Below are positions 18,105 to 27,842 of a stretch of 64,000 bases of DNA, in pieces. The notes beneath the pieces were generated by a model, which saw only the letters and a program-made list of their open reading frames with translations, did not search any database and was not told the origin of the DNA. A program made the position numbers and the translations under genes. Position 1 is the stretch's first letter. Each line of letters opens with the position of its first letter. Origin of the DNA: Saprospiraceae bacterium (GTDB lineage: Bacteria > Bacteroidota > Bacteroidia > Chitinophagales > Saprospiraceae); NCBI GenBank assembly GCA_026129545.1, contig JAHCHX010000002.1, forward strand, positions 248,001 through 312,000. Direction: 5' to 3'.

Positions 18105-18764
18105 TCACTGCTTTTTCGCCACCCCTTCCAAAAAAGGCACGAACCGAAACGCATCCAGCATTTCCTCCCTGAACTCCGACTCCCCGATGCGCTCTAACCG
18201 GTACATATACTGCACATCTTCGCCCACCGGGATGACCAAAATGCCGCCTATGGCCAATTGCTGCCGCAACGCGTCGGGCACTACCGGCGCGCCCGCCGTC
18301 ACGATGATTTTGTCGTAGGGCGCAAACTCCGGCAAACCTTTCGTGCCATCGCGGAAGTAACATTTCACCGCCCGGATGCCCATGTCGGCCAACAGTTTTT
18401 TGGCACTAAAATAAAGCGCCTCTTGCCGCTCCACGGTATAGACCTTGCCCCCCAAAGCGGCCAGAATCGCCGCTTGGTAGCCCGAACCCGTGCCGATCTC
18501 GAGCACACGGTCGCCGGGCTTCACGAGCAGCAGAGCCGTTTGGTAAGCCACGGTGAACGGCTGCGATATGGTCTGCTCTTGTCCAATCGGGAAAGGCTTG
18601 TCCTCGTAGGCGTGTTCCTCGAAGGCTTTATCCAAGAAAAAGTGGCGCGGCACGGCATTCATGGCAGCCAGCACGGTCTCGTCGGCGATGCCGCGTCGGC
18701 GCAGGGCATCCACCATGCGCTTGCGCAATCCTTTGTGGCGATAGGTGTCAGTCAAGGGTAACAA
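18105..18764 (-). CDS. pcm: Protein-L-isoaspartate O-methyltransferase
   Basis: Repairs isoaspartyl residues in aged proteins using S-adenosylmethionine. 219 residues, usual length. SAM motif I is VLEIGTGSGYQAA, preceded by the family sequence QTISQPFTVAYQT; later DKIIVTAGAP is motif II/III. The N-terminus DTYRHKGLRKRMV matches the beginning of Bacteroidota relatives, so the TTG at 18764 is preferred over the internal ATG, which would lose this stretch. It is divergent from the phosphohexomutase gene. Confidence 0.93.
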   Translation of the reverse strand: MLPLTDTYRHKGLRKRMVDALRRRGIADETVLAAMNAVPRHFFLDKAFEEHAYEDKPFPIGQEQTISQPFTVAYQTALLLVKPGDRVLEIGTGSGYQAAILAALGGKVYTVERQEALYFSAKKLLADMGIRAVKCYFRDGTKGLPEFAPYDKIIVTAGAPVVPDALRQQLAIGGILVIPVGEDVQYMYRLERIGESEFREEMLDAFRFVPFLEGVAKKQ

Positions 18765-18877
18765 CGAATGGTTGGGATGATGAACGATAATGCCTTTTGG
18801 CAGAACAGGGGCGGCAGGGTCAAAGGTAGCGCGAAGGAGCCGGGGCTTGGGTGTTTGGGCGTTTATTTTGATGAGAA

Positions 18878-18983
18878 ATACAACTCGCGCTGCCAGATTT
18901 TCAGCATAGCGACAAGCGCAATCTGTTCAAAATCAAGGATATCAACCATAGCCACTGAACAAATTCAGGTGAAGCAGGGTATA
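18878..18983 (+). repeat. 105-bp dispersed repeat, copy B (diverged)
   Basis: Keeps CTCGCGCTGCCAGATTTT, GCGCAATCTGTTCAAAATCA and the terminal GGGTATA, but the right third differs from the other copies. It lies upstream of the phosphohexomutase start at 19113, in the 348-bp stretch after pcm that otherwise holds no gene. Confidence 0.7.
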
Positions 18984-19112
18984 AAATTGGGCAAAACTAC
19001 TTCTGATTTCAAATATATTTGCCGCAGAACGAGCCTCCCTACTCTGGACGCTCACTTGGGCTACAACTATCTCGCACAACTTACAACTCTTCATTCACAA
19101 CTTACAAAACGA

Positions 19113-20513
19113 ATGGCTATTTCTATCAAATTCGGCACCGATGGTTGGCGTGCTATCATCGCCGACGAATACACCGTGGAAAACGTGAAGCGCGTGGCAG
19201 AGGCCACCGCCCGTTTCATGCAACAGCGAAAGATGAAAAAGGCCGTCATCGGTCACGATTGCCGTTTCGGGGGGGCGCTTTTCGTCGCCACCACGGCGCG
19301 GGTGCTGGGTGCCTACGGCATAAAGTGCCACGTCGCCACCGGATTTGTCAGCACCCCGATGATTAGTTTCGGAGTGGTCAAGTTGAAAGCCGACATTGGG
19401 GTGGTCATCACCGCAAGCCACAACCCGCCCACCTACAATGGCTACAAACTCAAGGCTTCTTATGGCGGGCCTTCCATCCCGTCGGACATCGCAGCCGTGG
19501 AAGCGCTGCTGCCAGACGTTTGTTCTTTGGACAAACTACCGACCATCGAAGAACTGAAAGCCAAAAAACTGTTCGTGGATGCCGATTTGGAAACGATGTA
19601 TATCCGCCACGTCAAGAAAAATTTTGACCTAAGAGCCATCAAACAAAACCCCGGCAAACTTGCCTACGATGCCATGTACGGCGCAGGGCAACGGGCGATG
19701 CGCAAACTCCTGCCTCGCGCAATATGCTTGCACTGCGACGAGAACCCGGGCATGCACGGCCAAGCACCCGAACCCATCCACCGCAACCTGCTCGGCTTGA
19801 GCGAACTGGTGCGCAAAAACCCGAAAATCATCGCGGGCATCGCGCACGACGGCGATGCCGACCGCATCGGGATGTACGACGAGGACGGCAACTTCGTGGA
19901 CAGCCACCACCTCTTGCTCATTCTTTTGCTTTATCTCTACAAATACAAAAACCTGCGCGGCAAGGTGGTTTTTACCTTCTCCGTCACGGACAAATTGAAA
20001 AAAATGGCTGAAAAATTCGGCCTCCCCTACGAAATCACGAAGGTAGGATTCAAGTACATCGCCGAAATCATGACTCAGGAAGACGTGCTGGTGGGTGGCG
20101 AGGAATCGGGCGGCTTGGCGGTGAAAGGCCATATCCCGGAGCGCGACGGCATCTGGGTAGGGTTGCTGGTGCTTGAGTTCATGGCCAAAACCGGCAAAAC
20201 GGTGAAGGGGCTGGTGCAGGAAGTGTATAAGGAAGTGGGTGCTTTTGCCTTCGACCGCGATGATTTGCACATCACGGAAGCTCAAAAGCAGGCCGTCATA
20301 AAGGCATGCAACAGCCGCGCTTACACGGCTTTTGGTGCCTACAAAATCCAGCAGGTGGAAGATTTGGACGGCTGGAAATTCCATTTTGGCGACGAAAAAT
20401 GGGTCATGATACGCGCTTCCGGCACGGAGCCGGTGCTGCGGGTGTATGCCCAAGCAGGGTCGTTGGCCGAAACGCGCAAGATGCTGGATGCCGCTAAGGA
20501 GACGATTCTCTGA
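19113..20513 (+). CDS. Phosphoglucomutase / phosphomannomutase family protein
   Basis: Interconverts hexose 1- and 6-phosphates for cell-surface sugar or glycogen synthesis. The ATG at 19113 gives 466 residues starting MAISIKFGTDGWRAII, the normal family start; the frame from 18768 runs through repeat DNA and is rejected. The phosphoserine is Ser102 in TASHNPP, the Mg-binding loop is DGDADRIG (about 250), the sugar loop is GGEESGG and the phosphate-binding loop is RASGTEPVLR near the end. Glucose versus mannose preference cannot be decided here. It lies 25 nt before the LolE-like gene on the same strand. Confidence 0.93.
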   Translation: MAISIKFGTDGWRAIIADEYTVENVKRVAEATARFMQQRKMKKAVIGHDCRFGGALFVATTARVLGAYGIKCHVATGFVSTPMISFGVVKLKADIGVVITASHNPPTYNGYKLKASYGGPSIPSDIAAVEALLPDVCSLDKLPTIEELKAKKLFVDADLETMYIRHVKKNFDLRAIKQNPGKLAYDAMYGAGQRAMRKLLPRAICLHCDENPGMHGQAPEPIHRNLLGLSELVRKNPKIIAGIAHDGDADRIGMYDEDGNFVDSHHLLLILLLYLYKYKNLRGKVVFTFSVTDKLKKMAEKFGLPYEITKVGFKYIAEIMTQEDVLVGGEESGGLAVKGHIPERDGIWVGLLVLEFMAKTGKTVKGLVQEVYKEVGAFAFDRDDLHITEAQKQAVIKACNSRAYTAFGAYKIQQVEDLDGWKFHFGDEKWVMIRASGTEPVLRVYAQAGSLAETRKMLDAAKETIL

Positions 20514-20538
20514 TTATTAACCCTCCAACCTTCAAACC

Positions 20539-21759
20539 TTGTCCTTTCCATTCCTCATCGCACGGCGCTATCTGTTCGCCAAACGCAGCACGAATGCCAT
20601 CAACATCATCACTGGCATCTCGGTGCTGGGTGTCGCCATTGGCACGGCGGCGCTGGTGCTGGTATTGTCCGTTTTTAATGGTTTCGAGGATTTGCTGGCA
20701 GGGTTGTTTGGTCATTTCAACCCTCAAATAAAAGTGACCGCCGCGAAAGGCAAAACCTTCGAGGCCGACAGCCTGCTGCTTACGCAGCTGCGCGATTTGC
20801 CGGGGGTGATGTACCTGAGCGAGACGCTGGAGGAAATCGCGTTCTTCGAATACGAAGGCTCGCAGGATTTTGGGGTGCTGAAAGGTGTGGACGAGTCATT
20901 CGCCCGTGTGAACAACATTGACTCCACCGTGCGGGAAGGCGACTACATTTTGCAAGTCGAAGACCGCAACTGCGTCGTGATGGGAGCGGGCGTGCGCAAC
21001 AAACTCTCCGTCAACGTGCACAATGTGCTCTCGGCCATGACGGTCTATATGCCGACGGAAGAGGCGGGCGGCGTGCTCGACAAGCCTTTCAAAACACGCT
21101 TTGTGTACCCAATGGGCACTTTTGCCATCCAACAAGATTTTGACAATCAGTATGTGTTGACGAATATCGCATTCATGCGCGACTTGCTTGGCGTGCCGCC
21201 GGGCACGGTGTCGTCGTTGGAAATACGCTGCAAGCCCGGCGCGAAAGTTTCGGAAGTCAAAAAACAGATTCGAGCCGTGTTGGGCGACAGCTTCACGGTG
21301 CGAGATGAGTACGAACAAAACGAGGCATTTTTCAAAGTGATGCAACTTGAAAAATGGATGGGCTTTGCAATCACCAGCCTGATGCTGGTGCTCATGGCGT
21401 TCAATACCATCGGGGCGCTGTGGATGATTGTCCTCGACAAGCAAAAAGACATTTCCATCCTCAAAAGCATGGGGGCTACTGACAACACGGTGCATCGCAT
21501 TTTTTTGCTCGAAGGGCTGCTGCTTACCTTGTTGGGCATGGGCATTGGGTTGATGCTGGCGCTGGCGCTCTACTTCGCGCAGAAGACGTGGGGATTGGTC
21601 GGCATCCCACAGGGGTTCTTGGTGCAGAGCTACCCCATCGCCATGCGGATGGGCGATTTTGTGCCCGTCATCCTGACCGTTATCAGTATCGGCTTATTGG
21701 CAGCGTTGCCGCCAGCGCAGCGGGCGGTACGGGTGCCAGCGTATTTGAGGGAAGAATGA
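20539..21759 (+). CDS. FtsX-type ABC transporter permease, LolC/LolE-like
   Basis: Inner-membrane permease of the type that releases lipoproteins to the carrier LolA. 406 residues with one helix at about 20-45, a large periplasmic domain (about 46-270), and three helices near 275-297, 320-345 and 372-395 in the FtsX domain (DKQKDISILKSMGAT). The start is a TTG at 20539, giving MSFPFLIARRYLF, the conserved opening of the family. The ATPase partner LolD is not adjacent; a LolD gene lies 33 kb away at 55034. LolE function is therefore probable but rests on family likeness. Confidence 0.85.
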   Translation: MSFPFLIARRYLFAKRSTNAINIITGISVLGVAIGTAALVLVLSVFNGFEDLLAGLFGHFNPQIKVTAAKGKTFEADSLLLTQLRDLPGVMYLSETLEEIAFFEYEGSQDFGVLKGVDESFARVNNIDSTVREGDYILQVEDRNCVVMGAGVRNKLSVNVHNVLSAMTVYMPTEEAGGVLDKPFKTRFVYPMGTFAIQQDFDNQYVLTNIAFMRDLLGVPPGTVSSLEIRCKPGAKVSEVKKQIRAVLGDSFTVRDEYEQNEAFFKVMQLEKWMGFAITSLMLVLMAFNTIGALWMIVLDKQKDISILKSMGATDNTVHRIFLLEGLLLTLLGMGIGLMLALALYFAQKTWGLVGIPQGFLVQSYPIAMRMGDFVPVILTVISIGLLAALPPAQRAVRVPAYLREE

Positions 21760-21760
21760 A

Positions 21761-21991
21761 GGAGGGTTTGAGGGTTGGAGAGCGTGTTCGCAAAACTGTG
21801 TCACGGCAATGAGAAAACACAGAGACACGGAGGCACAGAGTTTGGGTTTTCACTCCTTTGAGTGCGGCGTTTGCCGTGTAAAAAAACATACAGGAAGGTT
21901 TGACACGCTTTTCTGAACATTCCCGAACAGTCTCCTGAACATTCCCCTGAAGTCTCTCGGTTTTTCTGTATTACTTCAAACCCCCAAACCC
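21761..21991 (+). repeat. Long dispersed repeat family 2, copy 2
   Basis: Reverse complement of 13134-13372 over most of its length, with blocks CACAGAGACACGGAGGCACA and GCCGTGTAAAAAAACATACA shared. It ends against the stop codon of the DUF4340 gene. Confidence 0.75.
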
Positions 21992-23005
21992 TCAGTTGCG
22001 CAGCCTAGCGCCCGGCCCGCCCTCGAAGAAGAAATTGTACCCCCGAAAAACTGGGGCAAAAACACCTTCCTGAATCAGCAGAAAACTGTTCTGGTTCACT
22101 TCCGCGAAATAGCGGTGAACGTAAGGCATCCCCTCCGGCGTTTGTTGCACTTCCACTGGCCAGAATCGGACCTGCTTTTCCTCCCCATCGGTCTTTTTCA
22201 CCGTGACAATGGCAAACGGCACCAGCGCCGTCACCGAATCGCGCAAGGGATTGTTCGTCTCATACCCTTCGGCACCCTTGTTTTCAAAAGCCAGCAGATA
22301 TGCTTCTGGCACACCCTTGCGCAAGGGGTTTTTGTTGGCGGGTGTTGCGCTAAAAAAAGGTTTTACGGTGTAGGTGGCCTCGTCGGTTTTTTCCAACAAA
22401 AAAGATTCGCTTCGCTGTTGGGGGTATTCAACCGAAATGGCTTGAATATCGGCGGGTTTTTCGCTAAAAATGGTGCGGTCCATCCAGTCGTCGTCGCCCA
22501 AAAGGTAGCGGACGCGCAATTGGCCAACAAATGACGGGATGTGCGTCACATAAGGCTGGTCGGAGCCTTCCATCATCATGTATGTGCCGAGTTCATTGCT
22601 TGTCACGCCGCCCACATAGTAGCTTTTCAGCAGCTTGCCCGCTTTGTTGTAAATCTCCACTTTGATGCCCTCCCCGGCGAGGCTCTTCACCATAGTTTTT
22701 TCGGAGGCTTTGGTCGGCACATACATCACGTTCACCTTGGCGATGGTTTCGAGCAAGGTGCTGATGGCCGAAGGCCGGGCGCGGGCTTTGCCATTGTAAG
22801 TCCAGTGGTCGCCATTGCGTTCGAGCAGCGCGGTGCGGCCTTTGCGGTCGGCCAGAAAAATTTTGTGGATGTCGCCTGTGTTAGGCACGGCAAACTGCAT
22901 ATCCCAGGCGTTGCGGCTGCCTGTTTGAGATTTCTTGTTCAGGGCAACCCAAGCGCCCACGCCCAACAGCACAAACAGGGCTGTCAAAAGCAAAGTCCTT
23001 TTCAT
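21992..23005 (-). CDS. DUF4340 domain-containing membrane-anchored protein
   Basis: 337 residues with an N-terminal signal anchor (about 3-22, MKRTLLLTALFVLLGVGAWV) and an extracytoplasmic beta-rich region. The repeated pattern of DIHKIFLADRKGRTALLERNG ... WTYNG and the later MDRTIFSEKPADIQAISVEYP matches DUF4340 proteins, which in some bacteria accompany gliding or ABC-type export genes. Here it has no such neighbours: it sits alone between a repeat and the htrA gene. Function unknown. Confidence 0.75.
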   Translation of the reverse strand: MKRTLLLTALFVLLGVGAWVALNKKSQTGSRNAWDMQFAVPNTGDIHKIFLADRKGRTALLERNGDHWTYNGKARARPSAISTLLETIAKVNVMYVPTKASEKTMVKSLAGEGIKVEIYNKAGKLLKSYYVGGVTSNELGTYMMMEGSDQPYVTHIPSFVGQLRVRYLLGDDDWMDRTIFSEKPADIQAISVEYPQQRSESFLLEKTDEATYTVKPFFSATPANKNPLRKGVPEAYLLAFENKGAEGYETNNPLRDSVTALVPFAIVTVKKTDGEEKQVRFWPVEVQQTPEGMPYVHRYFAEVNQNSFLLIQEGVFAPVFRGYNFFFEGGPGARLRN

Positions 23006-23151
23006 AAAAATCGTGGTTTTGAATCAACAATGCGCAAAAAAAAATCACACAGTAAGGCGCATTGATTTGGCAGGAAAAATAGTTGGGGCAAAAGTACAAA
23101 AAAGTGTGGCCGATTTGATCCGATTGAAAATCAAATGGTTGCCAAGCCCCC

Positions 23152-23186
23152 AAAAAAAAGTCTGCCCCGCATTGCGCGGAGCAGAC
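23152..23186 (-). terminator. Intrinsic terminator downstream of htrA
   Basis: On the minus strand a GC-rich stem (23160-23170 with 23176-23186) is followed by eight T residues. The rest of the 311-bp gap between the DUF4340 and htrA genes shows nothing else. Confidence 0.8.
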
Positions 23187-23316
23187 ACATCAAAACAAAA
23201 CGAAAAACCAACTTTTTCTTTTTTTCAAACGGTTTATGCTTTCAGACGGTGCGATGTTCGGGGAAGTTGCACCCGCAAATGTTTTTTTTAACAATATTCT
23301 TGCGAGCGGGGATGGT

Positions 23317-24459
23317 TCAATTGTCGCTACGCGCTTTCAAACGCACCGGTATTTCTTTTTCCTTGCCGTCGCGCACCACTGTGAGACTGACCGTGTCGCC
23401 GAATTTCAAACGCCCCACCATTTCCCGAAGTTCTGAGGTGGATGTCACGTTTTTGCCATTTATTTTCGTCACGACATCTTTTGGCAACAGGCCCGAATGT
23501 GCGGCGGAGCCGTCGTCGTGCACTTTTATCACCGCCACTCCCTGAACGTATTCCACTCCGAGTTTATTGGCCAATTGATTGTCCATCGGGGCAATATCAA
23601 TGCCAAGGTAGGGGCGGCGATATTCGCCATATTTCACGAGGTCGTCGGCGATGCGTTTCACGAGATTGACCGGGATGGCAAAAGAGTAGCCCGCGAACAC
23701 GCCAGTGGGGGTGGCGATGGCAGAGTTGATGCCGATGAGCCGCCCTTGCACGTCCACCAATGCACCGCCGGAGTTGCCGGGGTTGACCGCTGCATCCGTC
23801 TGAATGAAAGACTCGATGGCCTTGCCCCCTTTGATAATGTTGATGTCGCGGCCTTTTGCGCTGATGATGCCTGCGGTGACCGTCGAGGTCAAGTCGAAAG
23901 GATTGCCGACGGCCAACGCCCATTCGCCTACTTTTACGTCGTCAGAATTGCCGAGCTCGATGGCGGGCAAGTTTTTTGCGTCAATCTTGATGACGGCCAT
24001 GTCCGTGTTTTCGTCGCGGCCCACGAGGCGTGCCTTGAACTGGCGCCCGTCGTGCAGTGTCACGTCGAATTCATCGGCGAAAGCGATGACGTGGTTGTTG
24101 GTCAGGATGTAGCCGTCGGATGTGTAAATCACCCCCGAACCCGTACCCGAGCGCGGCTGCGGCTGGAAATCGAAGCTGCGGCCAAAGAAGTACTCGAAGG
24201 GGTCGGAATAACGGCGCTCTTGTTGGCGCTGCCGGGCGAGCTGCTGGCTTTCGGAAGCCTTGATGTGCACCACTGTTGGCATGGACTTTTCGGCGGCCTT
24301 CGTGAAGTCAAACGAAGGAGGCACGTTGCCGTAGTTGATGTGGCGCACCACAGGAGCGGGCGCGGTGTTTACTTGGGGTTTTTCAAAGAACTTCGCTGCG
24401 CCAAACGTCATCAAACCGCCTATGGCGCCTGCGAGGAGCGTTGACCAGAATTTATTCAT
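23317..24459 (-). CDS. HtrA/Deg-family periplasmic serine protease with one PDZ domain
   Basis: Quality-control protease of the cell envelope. 380 residues: an N-terminal membrane anchor (about 5-24), a chymotrypsin-fold protease with His123 (LTNNHVIAF), Asp153 (ENTDMAVIKID) and Ser230 (NPGNSGGALV), and a single PDZ domain (about 290-375). Many Bacteroidota Deg proteases are near 500 residues with two PDZ domains; this one is organised more like DegS. The catalytic triad is intact. Expressed alone, with its own terminator. Confidence 0.94.
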   Translation of the reverse strand: MNKFWSTLLAGAIGGLMTFGAAKFFEKPQVNTAPAPVVRHINYGNVPPSFDFTKAAEKSMPTVVHIKASESQQLARQRQQERRYSDPFEYFFGRSFDFQPQPRSGTGSGVIYTSDGYILTNNHVIAFADEFDVTLHDGRQFKARLVGRDENTDMAVIKIDAKNLPAIELGNSDDVKVGEWALAVGNPFDLTSTVTAGIISAKGRDINIIKGGKAIESFIQTDAAVNPGNSGGALVDVQGRLIGINSAIATPTGVFAGYSFAIPVNLVKRIADDLVKYGEYRRPYLGIDIAPMDNQLANKLGVEYVQGVAVIKVHDDGSAAHSGLLPKDVVTKINGKNVTSTSELREMVGRLKFGDTVSLTVVRDGKEKEIPVRLKARSDN

Positions 24460-24681
24460 AACTCGTGCTGATTTTAAAATTTATGTTTTGCTAACTTTGT
24501 TTGCAAGACGCAGACTGAAACGAAGATGCGATTGAATTGCTGCTGGTTTTTGGCATTTTAACGCTGCATTAACCATGCCTTTGCCGCCTTTCTCCGTCCG
24601 TTGTTTCGTCAACAAAACCTGTGCTAAACGACTGTTTTTTGACAATATGTCAGTCCAACTGTTTTTGCCCGACCAACAGCG

Positions 24682-25305
24682 ATGCCTAACCGACCAATAC
24701 CGCCCATGAAGCGCCTTTTGGATGCCCCGGGCGCACTTGAAGATTTACTGCGACCGGAGACCCCGCTCGAAAGGCGATTGCTTGCGACGGAGGAGTTCCG
24801 TCATGGCCTGCTTTGGGGGGAGCCGCGATTCGGCCACCCAGAGGGCAAGGTTGCGTTCCATGTGCGCGAAGTGTTTGACAACATTGACCTGATTCCTCGC
24901 CTCTCCACACTCCAACGCGAACAACTCCGCCTCATCACGCTGGCCCACGACACGTTCAAATACGCCGAAGACCGCTCGCGCCCGCGCGACTGGCAAAAAC
25001 ATCACGGCATGTTGGCACGGCGCTTCATGGAATCACATACGAGCGACCGCGTCGTGTTGGATGTCATAGAGACCCACGACGATGCCTACTACGCTTGGTT
25101 GGGCGAAAAACATGGGCAATGGCCCGCCGGGAAAACCCTCCACGCACTCCTCACCCGGCTCGACTACTGCCTGCAACTCTACTACCTGTTCTTCAAATGC
25201 GACACTCAAACGGGCGACAAGACCCAAGCGCCCCTCAAGTGGTTTGAGCGGGTAGTGGGAGGCATCGAGGTAATGGCCTTGCGCGAGGTGATGCAGACTG
25301 AGTAG
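24682..25305 (+). CDS. HD-domain protein, possible phosphohydrolase
   Basis: 207 residues, soluble. Spaced His/Asp residues fit an HD metal site: the His in VAFHVREVFDNID, the HD pair in LITLAHDTFKY, HH in DWQKHHGM, and HDD in VIETHDDAYYAW. A later Asp lies in TRLDYCLQLYY. This order (H...HD...H...D) is that of HD phosphohydrolases. Substrate unknown. The alternative ATG at 24706 would remove eight residues. It is followed 119 nt later by metG, which appears to have its own promoter. Confidence 0.55.
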   Translation: MPNRPIPPMKRLLDAPGALEDLLRPETPLERRLLATEEFRHGLLWGEPRFGHPEGKVAFHVREVFDNIDLIPRLSTLQREQLRLITLAHDTFKYAEDRSRPRDWQKHHGMLARRFMESHTSDRVVLDVIETHDDAYYAWLGEKHGQWPAGKTLHALLTRLDYCLQLYYLFFKCDTQTGDKTQAPLKWFERVVGGIEVMALREVMQTE

Positions 25306-25333
25306 GCATTATATTTTCTATCCAATACCACCT

Positions 25334-25341
25334 TACTTTTG
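25334..25341 (+). promoter_or_regulatory. Candidate metG promoter element
   Basis: TACTTTTG matches TAnnTTTG; the upstream element is only a T-rich stretch near 25313-25318. Initiation near 25348 gives a leader of about 75 nt. Confidence 0.4.
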
Positions 25342-25424
25342 CGCCTTCCAAAATGACGCGCGATGTGACGGCAGATAGGTTTGTCCCCGCGCTTTGACCG
25401 CCGCGAATCGTATATTGCCCAACA

Positions 25425-27596
25425 ATGAAAAAAAGACACCTCGTTACCGCCGCCCTACCTTACGCCAATGGCCCGTTGCATATCGGCCATTTGGCTGGCG
25501 CCTATTTGCCCGCCGATATTTATGTGCGCTACCTGCGATTGATGGGGCGCGATGTCGTGTTTGTGTGTGGCTCCGACGAACACGGCGCGGCCATCACCGT
25601 GAAAGCCCGCAAGGAGGGCACCACACCCCGCGCCATTGTGGACAAGTACCACGCGGTGCTTAAAGATACCTTTGAAAAAATCGGCATCGCGTTCGACATT
25701 TATCACCGCACTTCCGAGCCGCTTCACCACGAGACTTCGCAGGATTTTTTCAGAACCCTCCTCAAAAACAACCAGTTCGAGGAAAAAGAAAGCGACCAGT
25801 ATTTCGACGAGGTCGCGGGGCAGTTTCTTGCCGACCGCTACATCGTCGGCACCTGTCCGGTGTGCGCTCACCCTGAAGCCTACGGCGACCAATGCGAAAA
25901 ATGCGGCTCCACCCTCAGCCCGACAGATTTAATCAACCCCAAATCCACGCTTAGTGGCTCGGTGCCTGTCATGCGCCCCACCAAGCATTGGTATCTTCGC
26001 CTCGACCAACACGAAAAATGGCTGCGCGAGTGGATTAACACCGGCAGAACCACCGAAGGGGAAAAGCAATTGCACAACCCGGCAGACTGGAAAAACCATG
26101 TGCTGGGCCAATGCAACAGCTGGCTCGAACAAGGGCTTCAGCCCCGCGCCATGACCCGCGACCTCGATTGGGGCGTGGATGTGCCGCACGAAATACCCGG
26201 CTCGGAAGGCAAAAAACTTTATGTGTGGCTCGACGCGCCCATCGGCTACATTTCGGCGACGAAACAGTGGGCGCTTGACAACAACAAAGACTGGAAACCT
26301 TATTGGCAAAACGACGACACGGCGTTGATTCACTTCATCGGAAAAGACAACATCGTGTTTCACTGCCTCATTTTCCCGGCCATCTTGAAAGCGCATGGCG
26401 AGTTCATCCTCCCCGTCAACGTGCCTGCCAACCAATTCCTCAACCTCGAAGGGCGCAAACTTTCGACCTCGAAAAACTGGGCCGTGTGGGTGCACGAGTA
26501 CTGCGAGGAATTCAAGGGACAAGAAGATGTGCTGCGCTACAACATGATTAAAAAAATGCCCGAACAAAGCGACAGCGAGTTCACTTGGAAGGGCTTTCAA
26601 GAGACCAACAACAACGAACTGGTGAACAACCTCGCCAACTTTGTGAACCGCGTGTTGGTGCTCATGCACAAATACTACGACGGTCTGGTGCCATCCGTCA
26701 ATCCCGACCAGTCGTTCAAAAGTGGCTGGGATGCGGAAAAAACAGGACAGTACAACGAGGAGTTGCACCTGCTGCATCAGAAATTGGAAGCGATGGGCAC
26801 CGAAATCGAGCGCTTCGACTTCCGCGAGGCGCTGCGAATTTTTATGGAAATATCAAGCGCAGGCAACGCGCTCCTGCAATTCAACGAGCCGTGGAAAACA
26901 GAGAAGGAAAACCCGGAGATGGTGAAAGTGGTGATGAACCTCGCGCTCCAGCACGTCGCCGCACTCTCCGTCGCCGCTCGGCCTTTCCTGCCATTCGCAG
27001 CCGCCAAATTGCGCGACATGCTCAACCTAGCTCCCCTGCAAGATGAAGGCGACTTGCTCGGCCTGCTCAACGAACTCGTGGAAGGCAACCCCATTGTGCT
27101 GCCCAACCACGCCATCGGGCAGGCCGCGCATCTTTTCAGCCGCATTCCCGACGAGGTGATTCAAAAACAAATTGACAAATTGACAGCCACCGACCCAGCC
27201 CCTACCATCACCAAGCAGGAACAACCGAACACCACACCTTCACCATCAAAATACGAACCTTTGAAAGAGACGATTCAATTCGATGATTTCGCCAAAATGG
27301 ACCTGCGCACAGGCACCATTCTCACCGCCGAAAAAGTGGAAAAATCCAAAAAACTGCTCAAACTCAGCGTGGATATGGGCTTCGAGACGCGCACCATCCT
27401 CTCCGGCATCGCCGAGCATTTCACGCCCGAGGAAGTGGTGGGCAAACAGGTCGTCGTGCTCGCCAACCTCGCTCCCCGCGTGATGATGGGCACCGAGTCG
27501 CAAGGCATGATTTTGTTCGCCGAGGATTCGGAAGGCAAGCTGGGCTTCGTCGGCCCGTCAGCCGACGGTTGGCCCAACGGGATGGGCGTGAAATGA
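25425..27596 (+). CDS. metG: Methionyl-tRNA synthetase with C-terminal tRNA-binding domain
   Basis: Charges initiator and elongator tRNA-Met. 723 residues. The class I signature HIGH is at 19-22, the zinc-type knuckle is CPVCAHPEAYGDQCEKC (about 145-161), and the KMSKS equivalent is KLSTSK. The anticodon-binding helical domain follows, then a low-complexity linker (TITKQEQPNTTPSPSK, about 592-607), and an EMAP/Trbp111-type OB domain from about 615 to the end, which dimerises the enzyme and binds tRNA. Length and order match the long bacterial form. Confidence 0.97.
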   Translation: MKKRHLVTAALPYANGPLHIGHLAGAYLPADIYVRYLRLMGRDVVFVCGSDEHGAAITVKARKEGTTPRAIVDKYHAVLKDTFEKIGIAFDIYHRTSEPLHHETSQDFFRTLLKNNQFEEKESDQYFDEVAGQFLADRYIVGTCPVCAHPEAYGDQCEKCGSTLSPTDLINPKSTLSGSVPVMRPTKHWYLRLDQHEKWLREWINTGRTTEGEKQLHNPADWKNHVLGQCNSWLEQGLQPRAMTRDLDWGVDVPHEIPGSEGKKLYVWLDAPIGYISATKQWALDNNKDWKPYWQNDDTALIHFIGKDNIVFHCLIFPAILKAHGEFILPVNVPANQFLNLEGRKLSTSKNWAVWVHEYCEEFKGQEDVLRYNMIKKMPEQSDSEFTWKGFQETNNNELVNNLANFVNRVLVLMHKYYDGLVPSVNPDQSFKSGWDAEKTGQYNEELHLLHQKLEAMGTEIERFDFREALRIFMEISSAGNALLQFNEPWKTEKENPEMVKVVMNLALQHVAALSVAARPFLPFAAAKLRDMLNLAPLQDEGDLLGLLNELVEGNPIVLPNHAIGQAAHLFSRIPDEVIQKQIDKLTATDPAPTITKQEQPNTTPSPSKYEPLKETIQFDDFAKMDLRTGTILTAEKVEKSKKLLKLSVDMGFETRTILSGIAEHFTPEEVVGKQVVVLANLAPRVMMGTESQGMILFAEDSEGKLGFVGPSADGWPNGMGVK

Positions 27597-27637
27597 GTTT
27601 TCTGCCATGCCCGCAAAAGACGATTTTGGGCAGAAGT

Positions 27638-27742
27638 CTACTTCGCTCCGCCAAGTTTTGGGCATGGCTAAAAGCGCAATCTGCTCAAAATCAGGGACGG
27701 CAATCATGTTCATCTGACAAATCCTAGCGAATCAAAGTGTAG
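27638..27742 (+). repeat. 105-bp dispersed repeat, copy C
   Basis: Same core as copy A, with CTTCGCTCCGCCAAGTTTTG at the left and CCTAGCGAATCAAAGTGTAG at the right; the terminal TATACC/GGTATA pair is partly lost. It fills much of the gap between metG and the ECF sigma gene. Confidence 0.8.
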
Positions 27743-27842
27743 TTTTTATGTCCAAACTGCGGTGCGGCCTTGGGGCGCAAAACACCCAGCCGCGTTAAAC
27801 CTATCCACCTATTCCTCGTCTTAGCCACTCAAACAGAACAAC

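Noticed and set aside
18768..19112. Upstream extension of the phosphohexomutase to 18768
   Set aside because: It runs through a dispersed repeat, and the family start MAISIKFGTDGW is at 19113.
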